Under the pieces are notes generated by a model. The model did not search any database. It was given only the letters and a program-made list of their open reading frames with translations, and was not told where the DNA came from. Source: Streptomyces sp. P3 (GTDB lineage Bacteria; Actinomycetota; Actinomycetes; Streptomycetales; Streptomycetaceae). From it: a stretch of 64,000 nucleotides of DNA. Every line of letters begins with the position of its first letter. Within the stretch, counting starts at the first letter, position 1. Where the stretch lies: assembly GCA_016893485.2 (NCBI GenBank), contig JAFEKX020000001.1, positions 5,907,501 through 5,971,500 on the forward strand, given 5' to 3'. Made by a program: the position numbers and the translations under genes. Shown piece after piece: positions 9,408 through 18,753 of the stretch.

Positions 9408-10460
9408 ATGACAGCCCCGGATTCCGCCGAAACCCAGACAGCGGGTCGGCCGACCCAGACCGCCACGCTCGCCGAGATCGCCCGCGAGGCCGGAGTGTCG
9501 GCTCCGACTGTTTCGAAGGTCCTCAACGGCCGTGCCGATGTCGCCCCGGCGACCCGCACCCGCGTCGAGGAACTCCTGCGCGTCTACGGCTACCGGCGCC
9601 GCCGCGCCGAGGCGACCCGCTCCCCGCTGATCGACCTGGTCTTCCACGAGCTGGAGAGCGCCTGGGCGATGGAGGTCATCCGGGGCGTGGAGAACGTGGC
9701 GCGGGACTCCGGGCTGAGCGTGGTGCTGAGCGAGAGCGCGGGGCGGCTGACCCCGGGCCGGACCTGGGCCGACCAGGTCGCCGCGCGCCGCCCGCACGGC
9801 GTGATCCTGGTGCTGTCCGGGCTCGACGAGTCGCAGCGGGCGCTGCTCACCAGCCGTTCCATCCCGTTCGTGGTGATGGACCCGGCCGGTGACCCGGGCG
9901 CCGACGTGCCCTCGATCGGCGCGACGAACTGGCAGGGCGGGCTCGCCGCCACCCGGCACCTGGTCGAACTCGGCCACACCCGGATCGGCGCGATCAGCGG
10001 CCCGTCCCGGATGATGTGCAGCCGCGCCCGGGTCGACGGATACCGGGCCGCGCTGGAGACGGCCGGGCTGCCGGTCGACCCCTCGCTGATCACCACCGGC
10101 GACTTCCATCACGAGGCCGGCTACCGGCTCGGGCTCCAGCTGCTGCGCCGCCCGGACCGGCCCACCGCCGTCTTCGCCGGCAACGACCTCCAGGCGCTCG
10201 GCCTGTACGAGGCCGCCCGCGAACTCGGGCTGCGCATCCCGGAGGACCTGAGCGTGGTCGGCTTCGACGATCTGCCGGTCGCCCGCTGGGTCGGCCCGCC
10301 GCTGACGACCGTACGGCAGCCCCTGACCGAGATGGCCGAGGCGGCGGCCAAGCTGGTGCTCGACCTCGGGCGCGAGCAGGAGACCTCGGCGGCCCGGCGG
10401 GTGGAGCTGGCCACCAGCCTGGTGGTGCGCAGCAGTACGGCGGCACCGGCCGCCGAGTGA
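9408..10460 (+). CDS. bxlR: LacI-family repressor, BxlR-like
   Basis: 350 residues. The N-terminal helix-turn-helix reads TLAEIAREAGVSAPTVSKVL and continues NGRADVAPATRTRV; the rest is a periplasmic-binding-protein-like sensor domain (VVMDPAGDPGADVPSIG, AVFAGNDLQALGLYEAARE, LSVVGFDD). It diverges from the bxlE operon and lies beside the xylanase gene. Matching palindromes before both support a local xylan repressor released by xylo-oligosaccharide, as described for BxlR. The start was chosen by HTH spacing and the nearby -10 box. Intact. Confidence 0.85.
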   Translation: MTAPDSAETQTAGRPTQTATLAEIAREAGVSAPTVSKVLNGRADVAPATRTRVEELLRVYGYRRRRAEATRSPLIDLVFHELESAWAMEVIRGVENVARDSGLSVVLSESAGRLTPGRTWADQVAARRPHGVILVLSGLDESQRALLTSRSIPFVVMDPAGDPGADVPSIGATNWQGGLAATRHLVELGHTRIGAISGPSRMMCSRARVDGYRAALETAGLPVDPSLITTGDFHHEAGYRLGLQLLRRPDRPTAVFAGNDLQALGLYEAARELGLRIPEDLSVVGFDDLPVARWVGPPLTTVRQPLTEMAEAAAKLVLDLGREQETSAARRVELATSLVVRSSTAAPAAE

Positions 10461-10569
10461 GGCGGGTGGCCGGAAGCGGAGCCGACCGGGACGGGAGTGG
10501 CCGGAAGGTGACGTATTGACGGGTGGGGTGAGTCGCCCCACACTCCTCCGAAGCCAATCGGTTGCACAA

Positions 10570-10582
10570 CCGAAACTTTCGG
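10570..10582. promoter_or_regulatory. Xylanase operator palindrome
   Basis: CCGAAACTTTCGG is a perfect 13-bp inverted repeat 10 bp before the xylanase start, overlapping its ribosome site (GGAGG, 10581-10585). The GAAA-TTTC palindrome is known upstream of actinomycete xylanase genes as a control element. Confidence 0.75.
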
Positions 10583-10592
10583 AGGCACCCGC

Positions 10593-11942
10593 ATGAGATC
10601 TCTGAGAACCGGCTTGTCCCTGGCGGCCCTGTTCAGCGGCGCCGTCATGCTCTTCGCGGCCCCCGCCGCACACGCCGCCGACACCCCGCTGCGCGACCTC
10701 GCCGCCGCGAAGGGCAAAGTCATCGGCACCGCCGTCACCGGCTCCAAACTCACCGGCACCTACGGCGACATCGCAGGCGGCCAGTTCAGCTCGCTCACCC
10801 CCGGCAACGCCATGAAGTGGGGGACCGTGGAGCCGACGCAGGGCAGCTTCAACTGGTCGGAGGCGGACCAGATCGTCGCCTTCGCGCAGGCCCACCACCA
10901 GCAGGTGCGCGGCCACACCCTGGTCTGGCACAACCAGAACCCGAGCTGGCTGACCAACGGCACCTGGACGCAAGCCCAGTTGAGCACCCTGCTGCAGAAC
11001 CACATCAGCACCGAAGTCGGCCGCTACAAGGGAGAGATCACCGCCTGGGACGTGGTGAACGAACCCTTCAACGAGGACGGCACCTACCGCTCCACCCTCT
11101 GGTACGACGGCCTCGGCGCCACCTACATCGCGCAGGCGCTGACGTGGGCGCACACCGCCGACCCGGCCGCCAAGCTGTACATCAACGACTACAACGTCGA
11201 GGGAGTCAACGCGAAGTCCACCGCCCTCTACAACCTGGTCAAGTCCCTGAAGGCGGCGGGCGTTCCGATCGACGGCGTCGGCCTCCAGGCCCACCTGATC
11301 GTCGGCCAGGTGCCCGCCACCCTCCAGCAGAACATCCAGCGCTTCGCCGACCTCGGCGTGGACGTGGCGGTCACCGAGCTGGACGTACGGATGGCGCTCC
11401 CGGCCGACAGCACCAAACTCGCCCAGCAGAAGGCCGACTTCAAGAGCGTCCTGGCCGCCTGCGTCGCGGTGACGCGCTGCGTGAACGTCACCGTGTGGGG
11501 CTTCACCGACTCCGACTCCTGGGTCGACAGCACGTTCCCGGGCTACGGGGCGGCGACACCGTACGACGCCAACTACGCGCCGAAACCGGCGTATTACGGC
11601 ATCTCGGAGGCGCTCGGCGGCACGACCACCACCCCACCGCCGACGAACGGCGCGTGCGCGGCGACGTACGGCGTGACGAGTCAGTGGAACGCCGGGTTCA
11701 CCGGACAGGTGACGATCGCGTGTTCCGGGGCCTCGCTGCCGTCCTGGAAGGCGAGTTGGGCGTACGGCGCGAGCCAACGGATCACCCAGGCCTGGAACGC
11801 GACCTGCACCCAGTCGGGCACGGCGGTGAGTTGTACGAACGCGAGCTACAACGGGACGGTCCCGGACGGCGGTTCGGTGTCGTTCGGGTTCAACGCCACG
11901 TGGAGCGGGAGCAATCCGGTGCCGGTGGTGACCCTGGGATGA
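10593..11942 (+). CDS. Secreted GH10 endo-1,4-beta-xylanase with CBM2
   Basis: 449 residues. A signal peptide (MRSLRTGLSLAALFSGAVML, cleavage likely after AHA) precedes a GH10 catalytic barrel (about residues 30-340). The acid/base Glu is in DVVNEPF (Glu157) and the nucleophile in VTELDV (Glu262). After a short Thr/Pro linker (GGTTTTPPPTNG) comes a family 2 carbohydrate-binding module (about 350-449; SQWNAGFTGQVTIAC, AWNATCTQSG, FGFNATWSGSNP). The enzyme cuts xylan outside the cell; products would feed the adjacent importer. Intact. Confidence 0.93.
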   Translation: MRSLRTGLSLAALFSGAVMLFAAPAAHAADTPLRDLAAAKGKVIGTAVTGSKLTGTYGDIAGGQFSSLTPGNAMKWGTVEPTQGSFNWSEADQIVAFAQAHHQQVRGHTLVWHNQNPSWLTNGTWTQAQLSTLLQNHISTEVGRYKGEITAWDVVNEPFNEDGTYRSTLWYDGLGATYIAQALTWAHTADPAAKLYINDYNVEGVNAKSTALYNLVKSLKAAGVPIDGVGLQAHLIVGQVPATLQQNIQRFADLGVDVAVTELDVRMALPADSTKLAQQKADFKSVLAACVAVTRCVNVTVWGFTDSDSWVDSTFPGYGAATPYDANYAPKPAYYGISEALGGTTTTPPPTNGACAATYGVTSQWNAGFTGQVTIACSGASLPSWKASWAYGASQRITQAWNATCTQSGTAVSCTNASYNGTVPDGGSVSFGFNATWSGSNPVPVVTLG

Positions 11943-12062
11943 GGGAGGCGGGGGAGGGCGCGGGGGTGAAGCGGGGCTGAGAACCGTGAGATTTTCCGCA
12001 GAAAACCGTATCGAGGCGGCTCCCTAACTTTCTCCTAATAATTCGGACTTACGTTCCTGTCC
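11943..12062. other. Xylanase to LCP gene spacer
   Basis: 120 bp. TTTTC (11992-11996) and GAAAA (12001-12005) form a small palindrome around CGCA. The following stretch is unusually AT-rich (TTCTCCTAATAATTC, 12032-12046), suggesting the LCP promoter. No strong terminator is seen. Confidence 0.35.
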
Positions 12063-13105
12063 GTGACGGACAACGAGAACGCCGAGGACGACAGACGAGT
12101 GGGCCGGCGATCGCGCGTACTGAAGATCGTCGGCCTCGCTCTGGCCGGTGCCCTCGTCCTGGGCGTCGGCGCGGCGGGCTGGGCCTACTGGCACCTCGAC
12201 AACAACATCAAGAGCGTCGACATCGACAGCGCGCTCGGCACCGGCCGCCCCGCGAAGGCGGTGACCACCCTCCGCCGCCGCCTCCGCGTCCCCGTGCCGA
12301 CCGGCTCCCTGAACATCCTGGTCCTCGGCTCCGACTCGCGCAGCGGCACGGAGAACAAGGCACTCGGCGGCGGCGACAGCTCCGGCGCCCGCTCCGACAC
12401 GGCGATGGTCGTCCACCTCGACGCCGGTCGCACCAAGGCCACGATCGTCAGCATCCCGCGCGACACCCTCGTCACCCGCCCGTCCTGCCCGCTGTCCTCC
12501 GGGGTTCGACGTCGGTGGCGTACAACGCGATGTTCAACAGCGCGTACTCGGTGGGCGGGCCGGTCTGCGCGGTCAAGACGGTCGAGTCGATCACCGGCGT
12601 CCGCATGGACCACTACCTGGAGATCGACTTCGCGGGCTTCGCGAAACTGGTCGACGCGCTCGGCGGTGTCACGGTCACCACGACCCAGGACATCGACGAC
12701 GACGACAGCCACCTGCACCTCAAGAAGGGCACCCACCACCTCGACGGCAAGCAGGCCCTGGCCCTCGCCCGCACCCGGCACGGCATAGGCGACGGCAGCG
12801 ACCTCGGCCGGATAGGCCTCCAACAGATGCTGGTGAAGGCCCTGTTGACCCAGATATCCACCCACGACCTGCTCACCGATCCCGCCAAGCTCTACGAGAT
12901 CACCGACGCGGTCACCGACAGCCTCACCACCGACACCGGCCTCGACTCCCTGAGCGAACTGATCAGCCTCGGCCAGAGCCTGAAGGGCCTGTCGGCGGAC
13001 GCGGTGACGACGGTGACGATGCCGAACGTCACGGCGCCGTCCGACCCGAACCGGGTGGTGGCGAAGGAGCCGGCGGCGAGCGACCTGTGGGAGTCGCTGC
13101 GCTGA
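12063..13105 (+). CDS. LytR-CpsA-Psr family cell-wall glycopolymer ligase (one indel)
   Basis: LCP proteins attach teichoic-acid-like polymers to peptidoglycan outside the membrane. A short basic cytoplasmic tail is followed by one membrane segment (VGLALAGALVLGVGAAGWAY), then the LCP core: LNILVLGSDSRSG, ATIVSIPRDTLV, and later LDGKQALALARTRHG. A base is missing near 12505 in a G run. About 347 residues, usual for small LCP members. It stands alone between the xylanase and the YCII gene. Confidence 0.85.
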
Positions 13106-13178
13106 GGCGCCGACCGAGCCCACACTGACCTGCGGAAACGCGCGGGCGGAGAAAAACTTCGAGGTTTTCCGGCGAGTG

Positions 13179-13205
13179 TGTCGATCCGGGCGACCCTCTT
13201 TCGAC
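13179..13205 (+). promoter_or_regulatory. Candidate ECF42-dependent promoter
   Basis: TGTCGA (13179-13184), 17 bp, then CGAC (13202-13205). ECF42 sigma factors of Streptomyces are reported to use TGTCGA at -35 and CGA/TC at -10. It lies about 50 bp before the YCII gene, which precedes an ECF42 sigma gene. Confidence 0.55.
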
Positions 13206-13257
13206 GCATGGTTGAAAGGCCGGGAACGACCCGGCCGGAACGACCCGAGGAGTCACC

Positions 13258-13614
13258 ATGCCCCGCTACCTCTCCCTCGTGCAGATCGACGAGAAGACCG
13301 CTCCCGCCGAGGGACCGAGCCCCGAGCTGATGCAGCGCATGGGCGAACTGATCGAGGAGATCACCAAGGCCGGCGTCATGCTCGACACCGCGGGCCTCAC
13401 CCCGACCGAGCAGGGCGCCCGCGTCCACTGGGAGGGCGGCAAGATCTCCGTGACCGACGGCCCCTTCACCGAGTCCAAGGAGGTCGTCGGCGGCTACGCG
13501 CTCATGCAGTGCAAGGACATGGCCGAGGCGATCGAGTGGACCAAGCGGTTCCTGAAGGTGCACGAGGAGTTCTGGACGGTGACCTGCGAGGTGCGCGAGA
13601 TCGCGGAGGGCTGA
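13258..13614 (+). CDS. YCII-related (DGPF) protein
   Basis: 118 residues. The family mark DGPFTESKEVVGGYALMQ is present and the protein starts MPRYLSLVQIDEKTAP after a good ribosome site (CGAGGAG). These dimeric alpha+beta barrel proteins are nearly always encoded beside ECF42 sigma factors, as here (sigma gene 73 bp downstream). Their biochemical role is unclear. Probably co-transcribed with the sigma gene from the candidate promoter at 13179. Intact. Confidence 0.85.
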   Translation: MPRYLSLVQIDEKTAPAEGPSPELMQRMGELIEEITKAGVMLDTAGLTPTEQGARVHWEGGKISVTDGPFTESKEVVGGYALMQCKDMAEAIEWTKRFLKVHEEFWTVTCEVREIAEG

Positions 13615-13687
13615 GCACTCCCCGCACTCCGCGGCCCCGCCCGTCCTTCCTTGGTCTGAGGGCGGCGGGGGTGTTGCATGGTGGGTT

Positions 13688-14970
13688 GTGACCCCGGAAT
13701 CACAGCCCACCGCAGCCCCGCACGGTAACGCCAGCGACCCGCACAGCACCATCGAGACCGTCTTCCGCATCGAGTCCCCCGCGTCATCGCCGCCGTCGCC
13801 CGTCTGGTCCGCGACGTCGGTATCGCCGAGGAACTCGCGCAGGACGCGCTCGTCGCCGCGCTGGAGCAGTGGCCGAGGGACGGTGTGCCCGACAACCCGG
13901 GGCCTGGCTCATGACCACTGCGAGGCACCGCGCCGTCGACCTGATCCGGCGCCGGGAGAACTACGCCCGCAAGCTCCAGGAGATCGGCCGCACCCTGGAG
14001 ACGACGGCCCCGCCCGAGGAACCCGCCGCCCCCGACGACATCGACGACGACCTCCTGCGCCTCGTCTTCACCACCTGCCACCCGGTCCTCTCCGCCGAGG
14101 CCCGCACCGCCCTCACCCTGCGTCTCCTCGGCGGCCTCACCACCCCGAGATCGCCCGCGCCTTCCTGGCCCCGAACCGACGATCGCCCAGCGCATCGTCC
14201 GCGCCAAACGCACCCTGGCCACCAAGAACATCGCCTTCGAGGTCCCCTACGGCCCCGACCGCGAGGCCCGCCTCGGCTCCGTCCTGGACGTCATCTACCT
14301 CATCTTCAACGAGGGCTACGCGGCGACCGCGGGCGACGACTGGCTCCGCCCGAGCCTCTGCGAGGACGCGCTCCGGCTGGCCCGCCTCGTCGCCGCGCTG
14401 ATGCCGAAGGAACCCGAAGTGCACGCCCTGGCCGCCCTGTTGGAGTTCCAGGCGTCCCGCTCCTCCGCCCGCACCGGCCCCGACGGCGCCCCCGTCCTCC
14501 TCAGGGACCAGAACCGCCGCCGCTGGAACCGCCTCCTCATCGCCCGCGGCATCACCGCCCTCGGCCGCGCCGACGCGGTCTCCACCGGCGCCCCCGGCCC
14601 CTACGCCCTCCAGGCCGCCATCGCCGCCTGCCACGCCCACGCGTACACCTACGACGAGACCGACTGGCGGACGATCGCGACCCTGTACGCCCTCCTCGCC
14701 GCCCGATCCCCGTCCCCGGTGGTCGAGTTGAACCGCGCGGTGGCCGTCTCGATGGCGGAGGGCCCGGCCCCGGCGTTGGAGATCGTCGACACCCTCGCCT
14801 CCGAACCCGCCCTGCACGACTACCACTTGCTGCCCAGCGTCCGCGGCGACCTCCTCCTCCGCCTCGGCCGTACGACGGAGGCGAAGGCGGAGTTCACCCG
14901 GGCGGCCGCCCTCGCCCGCAACGAACGCGAACGCCAACTCCTGCTGCGCCGGGCGGCGGAGGCGGCCTAG
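13688..14970 (+). CDS. ECF42-group RNA polymerase sigma factor with C-terminal TPR-like domain (four indels)
   Basis: GTG start. Region 2 is recognisable as ELAQDALVAALEQWPRDGVP (after correction) and AWLMTTARHRAVDLIRRREN; region 4 as PEIARAFL and TIAQRIVRAKRTLA. The long C-terminal extension (DALRLARLVAALMPKEPEVH to LLLRRAAEAA) is the ECF42-specific helical domain. Indels near 13780, 13905, 14147 and 14178 break the frame. Gene order with the DGPF protein supports the assignment. It probably activates its own operon; no anti-sigma gene is seen. Confidence 0.82.
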
Positions 14971-14977
14971 AGGCAAC

Positions 14978-16156
14978 CTAAGCGGGGCGCCCGATCAACA
15001 TCGCCGGCGCCCCCGCCACCCGAGTAAGGAACACCGTCGCCGAGTTGGGCCCCTGGGGCTTCACCTTCCGGCGCAGTTCCTCCGGCTCGACGGCCGACCC
15101 CGCTTCTTCACGGTGAGGATGCCCACCTCCCGTTCCCGTAGCAGCGCCTTCAACTTCTTGACGCCGAAGGGGAGTTGGTCGGTGATCTCGTAGGCGGAGG
15201 CGTACGCGGTGGGCCGTAGCCCGTCGGCCGTCACATACGCGATGGTCTCGTCGACGAGGCCGCCGCCGACCTCCTCCGCGACCTCGGCGACGAGATGGGC
15301 ACGGATGACGGCGCCGTCGGGTTCGTACAAGTACCGGCCCACGGAACGGACTTCGGGGTCGGGCAGTCCGCGTCCGTGCAGAACTCGCGGGCCGGGGAGG
15401 AGAGTCGCGCGTACGGCGCCCGGCCGCACTCGCGCCCCGAACCACAGCACCGCCTCCTTCACGTCACCCCCGTCCGAGATCCACTCCGCCTCGGCCGACG
15501 CCGGGATCGCCTCGTGCGGCACCCCGGGGCGATCTTCAGCGCGGCGAGCAGGGCGGTCGTAGCGGCGTCGACGGCCCAGGACAGCGGGGGCGAGTACGCC
15601 TCGGGGTCGAAGATGCGGCCGCGGCCGCCGCGTCGTGCGGGGTCGACGAACACGGCGTCGTACGCGGACGTGTCGACGTCCGTCACATCCGCCTCCCGTA
15701 CCTCGATGAGGTCGGCCAGGCCCAGGGCCTCGGCGTTGGCGCGGGCGACGGCGACCGTCAGGGGTCGCGGTCCACGGCGAGGACGCGCACCCCCGCCCGG
15801 GCGAGGGCGATGGCGTCACCGCCGATGCCGCAGCAGAGGTCGGCGACGGAGGTGACGCCGAGGTCCCGGAGGCGGGCGGCGCGGTAGGCGGCGACGGTGG
15901 TGCGGGTGGACTGTTCGAAGCCGTTCGGGGTGAAGAACATCTGGTCGGCGTCCTCGGGCGTGAACTTCGCCGCCGCCGCGCGCTGCCGCAGCCGGGCCTG
16001 GCCCAGGGCCGCCGAGACGAGGTCGGCGGGGTGGTCGCGGCGCAGCCGGGTGGCGACGGCGAGTTCCCTGGCCGGGTCGGTGCCGCGGACCTCGTCGAGA
16101 AGGGCGCGGCCCTCGGGGGTGAGCAGGGCGGCGAAGGCGAGTACGGGGTCGTTCAC
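14978..16156 (-). CDS. Class I SAM-dependent methyltransferase with THUMP-like tail (three indels)
   Basis: Begins MNDPVLAFAALLTPEGRALL. The SAM-binding motif I is VADLCCGIGGDAIALA and the acidic loop ALAVDRDP; motif IV is YDAVFVDPARRGGRGRIFDP. The C-terminal part (IAYVTADGLRPTAYASAYEI to LTRVAGAPAMLIGRPA) matches the THUMP-like domain attached to this actinobacterial family. The substrate is probably RNA or protein but is not known. Frame breaks lie near 15765, 15535 and 15105. It ends 8 bp from the convergent sigma factor. Confidence 0.75.
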
Positions 16157-16257
16157 CGGGACATTGTGGGCCAGTCGGTGGACGGCGTGCCTCCGGTGGC
16201 GGTGTCCCGGCGGTGTCGGCGCGGGATCGGGGCCGGGGCCTGAAAAGATCCGGCCCC

Positions 16258-17216
16258 ATGCGAGTAGTCGTACAAAATGACATCAATCGGGCGCGCGGGA
16301 ATCGGGCGCACGCGAATCCGCGCCGGAGGGCGGGCGCCCGTGGCGCGCTCGCCGCTCTCGCGCTCGCGGCCCTCGGCTCCGGCTGCGCCCAGTCCGGCTC
16401 CGGGGCGGCCGTCCACCCGGCCCAGGGCGCGCAGCCGCTGCACGCACCCCCGCCCGCGCGCTGGACTCCTACGCGACGAAACTGCGCGCCGAGTACGCGG
16501 CCCGGGTCGCCGCCGCGAAGCGCTGGGGGCTCGCGAAGGTGCCGCTCGCGGCCCCGCCGGCGCCCGCGCGGAAGCCGGAGATCACCGCGCGCAAGGGCTT
16601 CGAGGTGGACGACCAGGAGGAGCTGAACCTCCCGCCGGTCTTCACCACGATCCCGACCAAGAAGAAGATCGTGTTCCTCACCATCGACGACGGCGAGAAC
16701 AAGGACCCCGCGTTCCTGCGGATGATGAGCGATCTGAAGATCCCGTACACGGCCTTCCTCAGCAACTACCTGGTGAAGGACGACTACGGCTACTTCCGGA
16801 AGATGCAGGCCCAGGGGCACACGGTCAACAACCACACCCTCACGCACCCGTATCTGCCGGGCCTGTCCTACGCCGAGCAGCGGCACGAGATCTGCGGCAT
16901 GCAGGACATCATGAAGAAGCAGTTCGGCAAGGCCCCGACCGTGTTCCGGCCGCCGTACGGGAACTACAACCACGACACCCTCGTCGCCGCGAAGTCCTGC
17001 GGCATCAAGTACGCCCCGATCTGGGACGAGGAGGTCTTCGTCGACCACTGGGAGTACCGCGAGGACGACTGGTCCCTGCACCCCGGTGACATCGTCCTGA
17101 CGCACTTCCGGGGCCGCGAGGACTGGAAGGGCACCATGGTCGACGACATGCGCCGCTTCCTCGGCAAGGTCACGGCCGAGGGGTACGCGGTGGCCCGCCT
17201 GGAGGACTACCTGTGA
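16258..17216 (+). CDS. Lipoprotein polysaccharide deacetylase (CE4/NodB-like; one indel)
   Basis: A signal peptide with lipobox (ALAALALAALGSGC) precedes a linker and a NodB domain. IVFLTIDDGENKDP carries the Asp pair, VNNHTLTHPYL the metal-binding His motif, and VFRPPYGNYN the third motif, so the active site is complete. It ends AVARLEDYL. A base is missing near 16460 in the linker. The family removes acetyl groups from peptidoglycan or exopolysaccharide outside the cell; the exact substrate is unknown. Its stop overlaps the start of a paralogue. Confidence 0.85.
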
Positions 17217-17909
17217 GACTCGCGACACTACGGACGCCGGTGACCGTCGTGTTGGCGGCCACCCTCCTCACCGGCTGCGCGCAGTCCGTCGACCCCATCG
17301 AACGGCTCGGCAAGAAGGCCGCCCAGCGCGTGCACCAGCACGGCCCGGTCCATGAACAGCCGTACCGCCACTGGGGTTTGACGGCCCCACTGGCCCCCGC
17401 CCCGACCCCGTCCCCCGGCCCGCCGCACGCTCGGCGGGCCCGGGGCTCCCCGGTCGTGGACCATGTCCGCACCCGCGACCGCGTCGTCTTCCTCACCTAC
17501 GACCACGACGCGCGCGCCCGCCGTGACCCGAGGTTCACCGACCTGATCCGCGAACTGCGCCTCCCGGTAACGGAGTTCCGCACACCCCCGAGGCCCACTC
17601 GTTTCACCGGCCTGCCCTACGCCACCCAGCGCACCGAGATCTGCGGCCACCGCCCCGGCTCCCGCCTGCTCCGGCCCCCGAGGGCACGTACGACACGACG
17701 ACCCGCCGCGCCGCCGCCGACTGCGGCATCTCCGCCCTCGTCCTCTGGCGAGCCTCCACGACCACCGGCACCCTCACCTACGCCCACGGCGACCACCGCC
17801 TCACCCCGGAGACATCGTCCAGATCACCCCGACCGACACGACGGCCCGCCTCCTCAGGGGCATCCAGGAGCGGGGCCTGACGGTGGGCCGCCTGGAGGAT
17901 TACCTGTAG
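17213..17909 (+). CDS. Degenerate paralogue of the upstream polysaccharide deacetylase (indels)
   Basis: GTG start overlapping the previous stop. Lipobox VLAATLLTGC is followed by segments that track the upstream protein: FLTYDHDARARRDPRFTDLI, GLPYATQRTEICG and GLTVGRLEDYL. The metal Asp of the DDG motif is His, and the whole H-x3-H segment (about 30 residues) is missing, so it should not bind the catalytic metal. The middle is scrambled by indels between about 17590 and 17820. It may be a binding pseudo-enzyme or a decaying duplicate. Confidence 0.6.
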
Positions 17910-17989
17910 CGCCCGCCGGCCGGGAATGTCCTAGGCCCCGGATAACCTGCCGCGCACGACGAACAGCGGTGAGCGGAAAGGGCCTGGCG

Positions 17990-18412
17990 ATGGGTGGCAG
18001 CCAGTGGACCTCGACGGGGTCGTACCAGAAGGATCTTCAGTCGGCGTTCCGGAAGGCGCAGGAACAGGAACTGGCCAAGGACGATCACGGGTTCCCGGGG
18101 CGGGACATCGTCGACCTGTGGGAGGACGACGGCTGGCGGGAGTACATCCTGACGGGCGGCACGTCCTCCGTGCTCGACTTCTACGACCTCATCGACGCCG
18201 GGTCCGGGGACGACTTCGCCATGATGCGACCACTGACCGAGGACGAGGTGCGCGACTGGGCGCCGGAGGGCAGACCCACCCGCGAGCAATGGGCCGCGGC
18301 CCTACGCACCTGGGTTCTGTCCTTCCCGGGCCGTGGGAGCGGTCGCTGCACGATCCTCTATCGCGAGGGCGAGCCGGCCGAGATCGGCTACTGGGGATGC
18401 ACGGCGGACTAG
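17990..18412 (+). CDS. Uncharacterised acidic protein, 140 residues
   Basis: ATG at 17990 after GGAAAGGG; an in-frame GTG at 17969 is an alternative. It reads MGGSQWTSTGSYQKDLQSAF and has IVDLWEDDGWREYILTGGTS, then ends EIGYWGCTAD. No signal peptide or membrane segment. It resembles actinobacterial hypothetical proteins with a ribosylglycohydrolase-unrelated acidic fold; I do not recognise a function. A repeat with hairpin follows. Confidence 0.65.
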   Translation: MGGSQWTSTGSYQKDLQSAFRKAQEQELAKDDHGFPGRDIVDLWEDDGWREYILTGGTSSVLDFYDLIDAGSGDDFAMMRPLTEDEVRDWAPEGRPTREQWAAALRTWVLSFPGRGSGRCTILYREGEPAEIGYWGCTAD

Positions 18413-18444
18413 AGCGGGAGCTCTCCGGCGCCGGTCGGAGCACC

Positions 18445-18510
18445 CAGCCTGTCCGGCGTTTGAGGACGAGGCCGTCCAGGCCGAAGGGGGCCTGGGGCGC
18501 AGCCCCAGGG
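18445..18510 (+). repeat. Streptomyces interspersed GTCCGGCGTTTGAGGACGAG-type repeat with terminator hairpin
   Basis: GTCCGGCGTTTGAGGACGAG is a very common Streptomyces intergenic repeat. Its 3' end forms a hairpin, CCTGGGGC (18491-18498) with GCCCCAGG (18502-18509), that can serve as terminator for the gene ending at 18412. Confidence 0.6.
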
Positions 18511-18583
18511 GGGACGCCGGCATCCAACACAGCCCCGCCAGGCAGCCCAGGGTGATGAAAAATCCGGTGCAGCGCCGCGGGCA

Positions 18584-18610
18584 TTGGCACTCCGCTTGAC
18601 CGAGTGCTAA
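18584..18610. promoter_or_regulatory. CIRCE element 1 (HrcA operator)
   Basis: TTGGCACTC, nine bases, GAGTGCTAA. This matches the CIRCE consensus with one base changed. It covers the -35 region of the groES promoter. Confidence 0.92.
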
Positions 18611-18625
18611 TCGCAGTCATAGTCT
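18596..18625 (+). promoter_or_regulatory. groES-groEL1 promoter
   Basis: TTGACC (18596-18601), 18 bp spacing, TAGTCT (18620-18625). The -35 lies within CIRCE 1, and CIRCE 2 covers the start region, so HrcA would block initiation. Confidence 0.65.
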
Positions 18626-18630
18626 CAGGT

Positions 18631-18657
18631 CTGGCACTCCCCACTGGAGAGTGCCAA
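18631..18657. promoter_or_regulatory. CIRCE element 2 (HrcA operator)
   Basis: CTGGCACTC, nine bases, GAGTGCCAA: an 8-bp inverted repeat at CIRCE spacing, 20 bp after the first element, around the predicted transcription start. Confidence 0.88.
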
Positions 18658-18753
18658 CAGCGACGGGCAGGTCCGGCACCCGCGACGACGGATCGACCTG
18701 GTCGCCACCTCAGACAGTTAACCCCGTGAGATCTCCGAAGGGGAGGTCGGATC

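Noticed and set aside
8652..11777. A 1041-residue open frame on the minus strand across bxlR and the xylanase
   Set aside because: It is a GC-driven shadow frame. The plus-strand genes have clear domains, and only its last part belongs to the bxlE coding sequence.
13688..14970. The ECF42 sigma gene and other multi-frame genes as true pseudogenes
   Set aside because: All parts of the domains are present and in order, with breaks only at G/C runs, the same pattern as in essential genes here.
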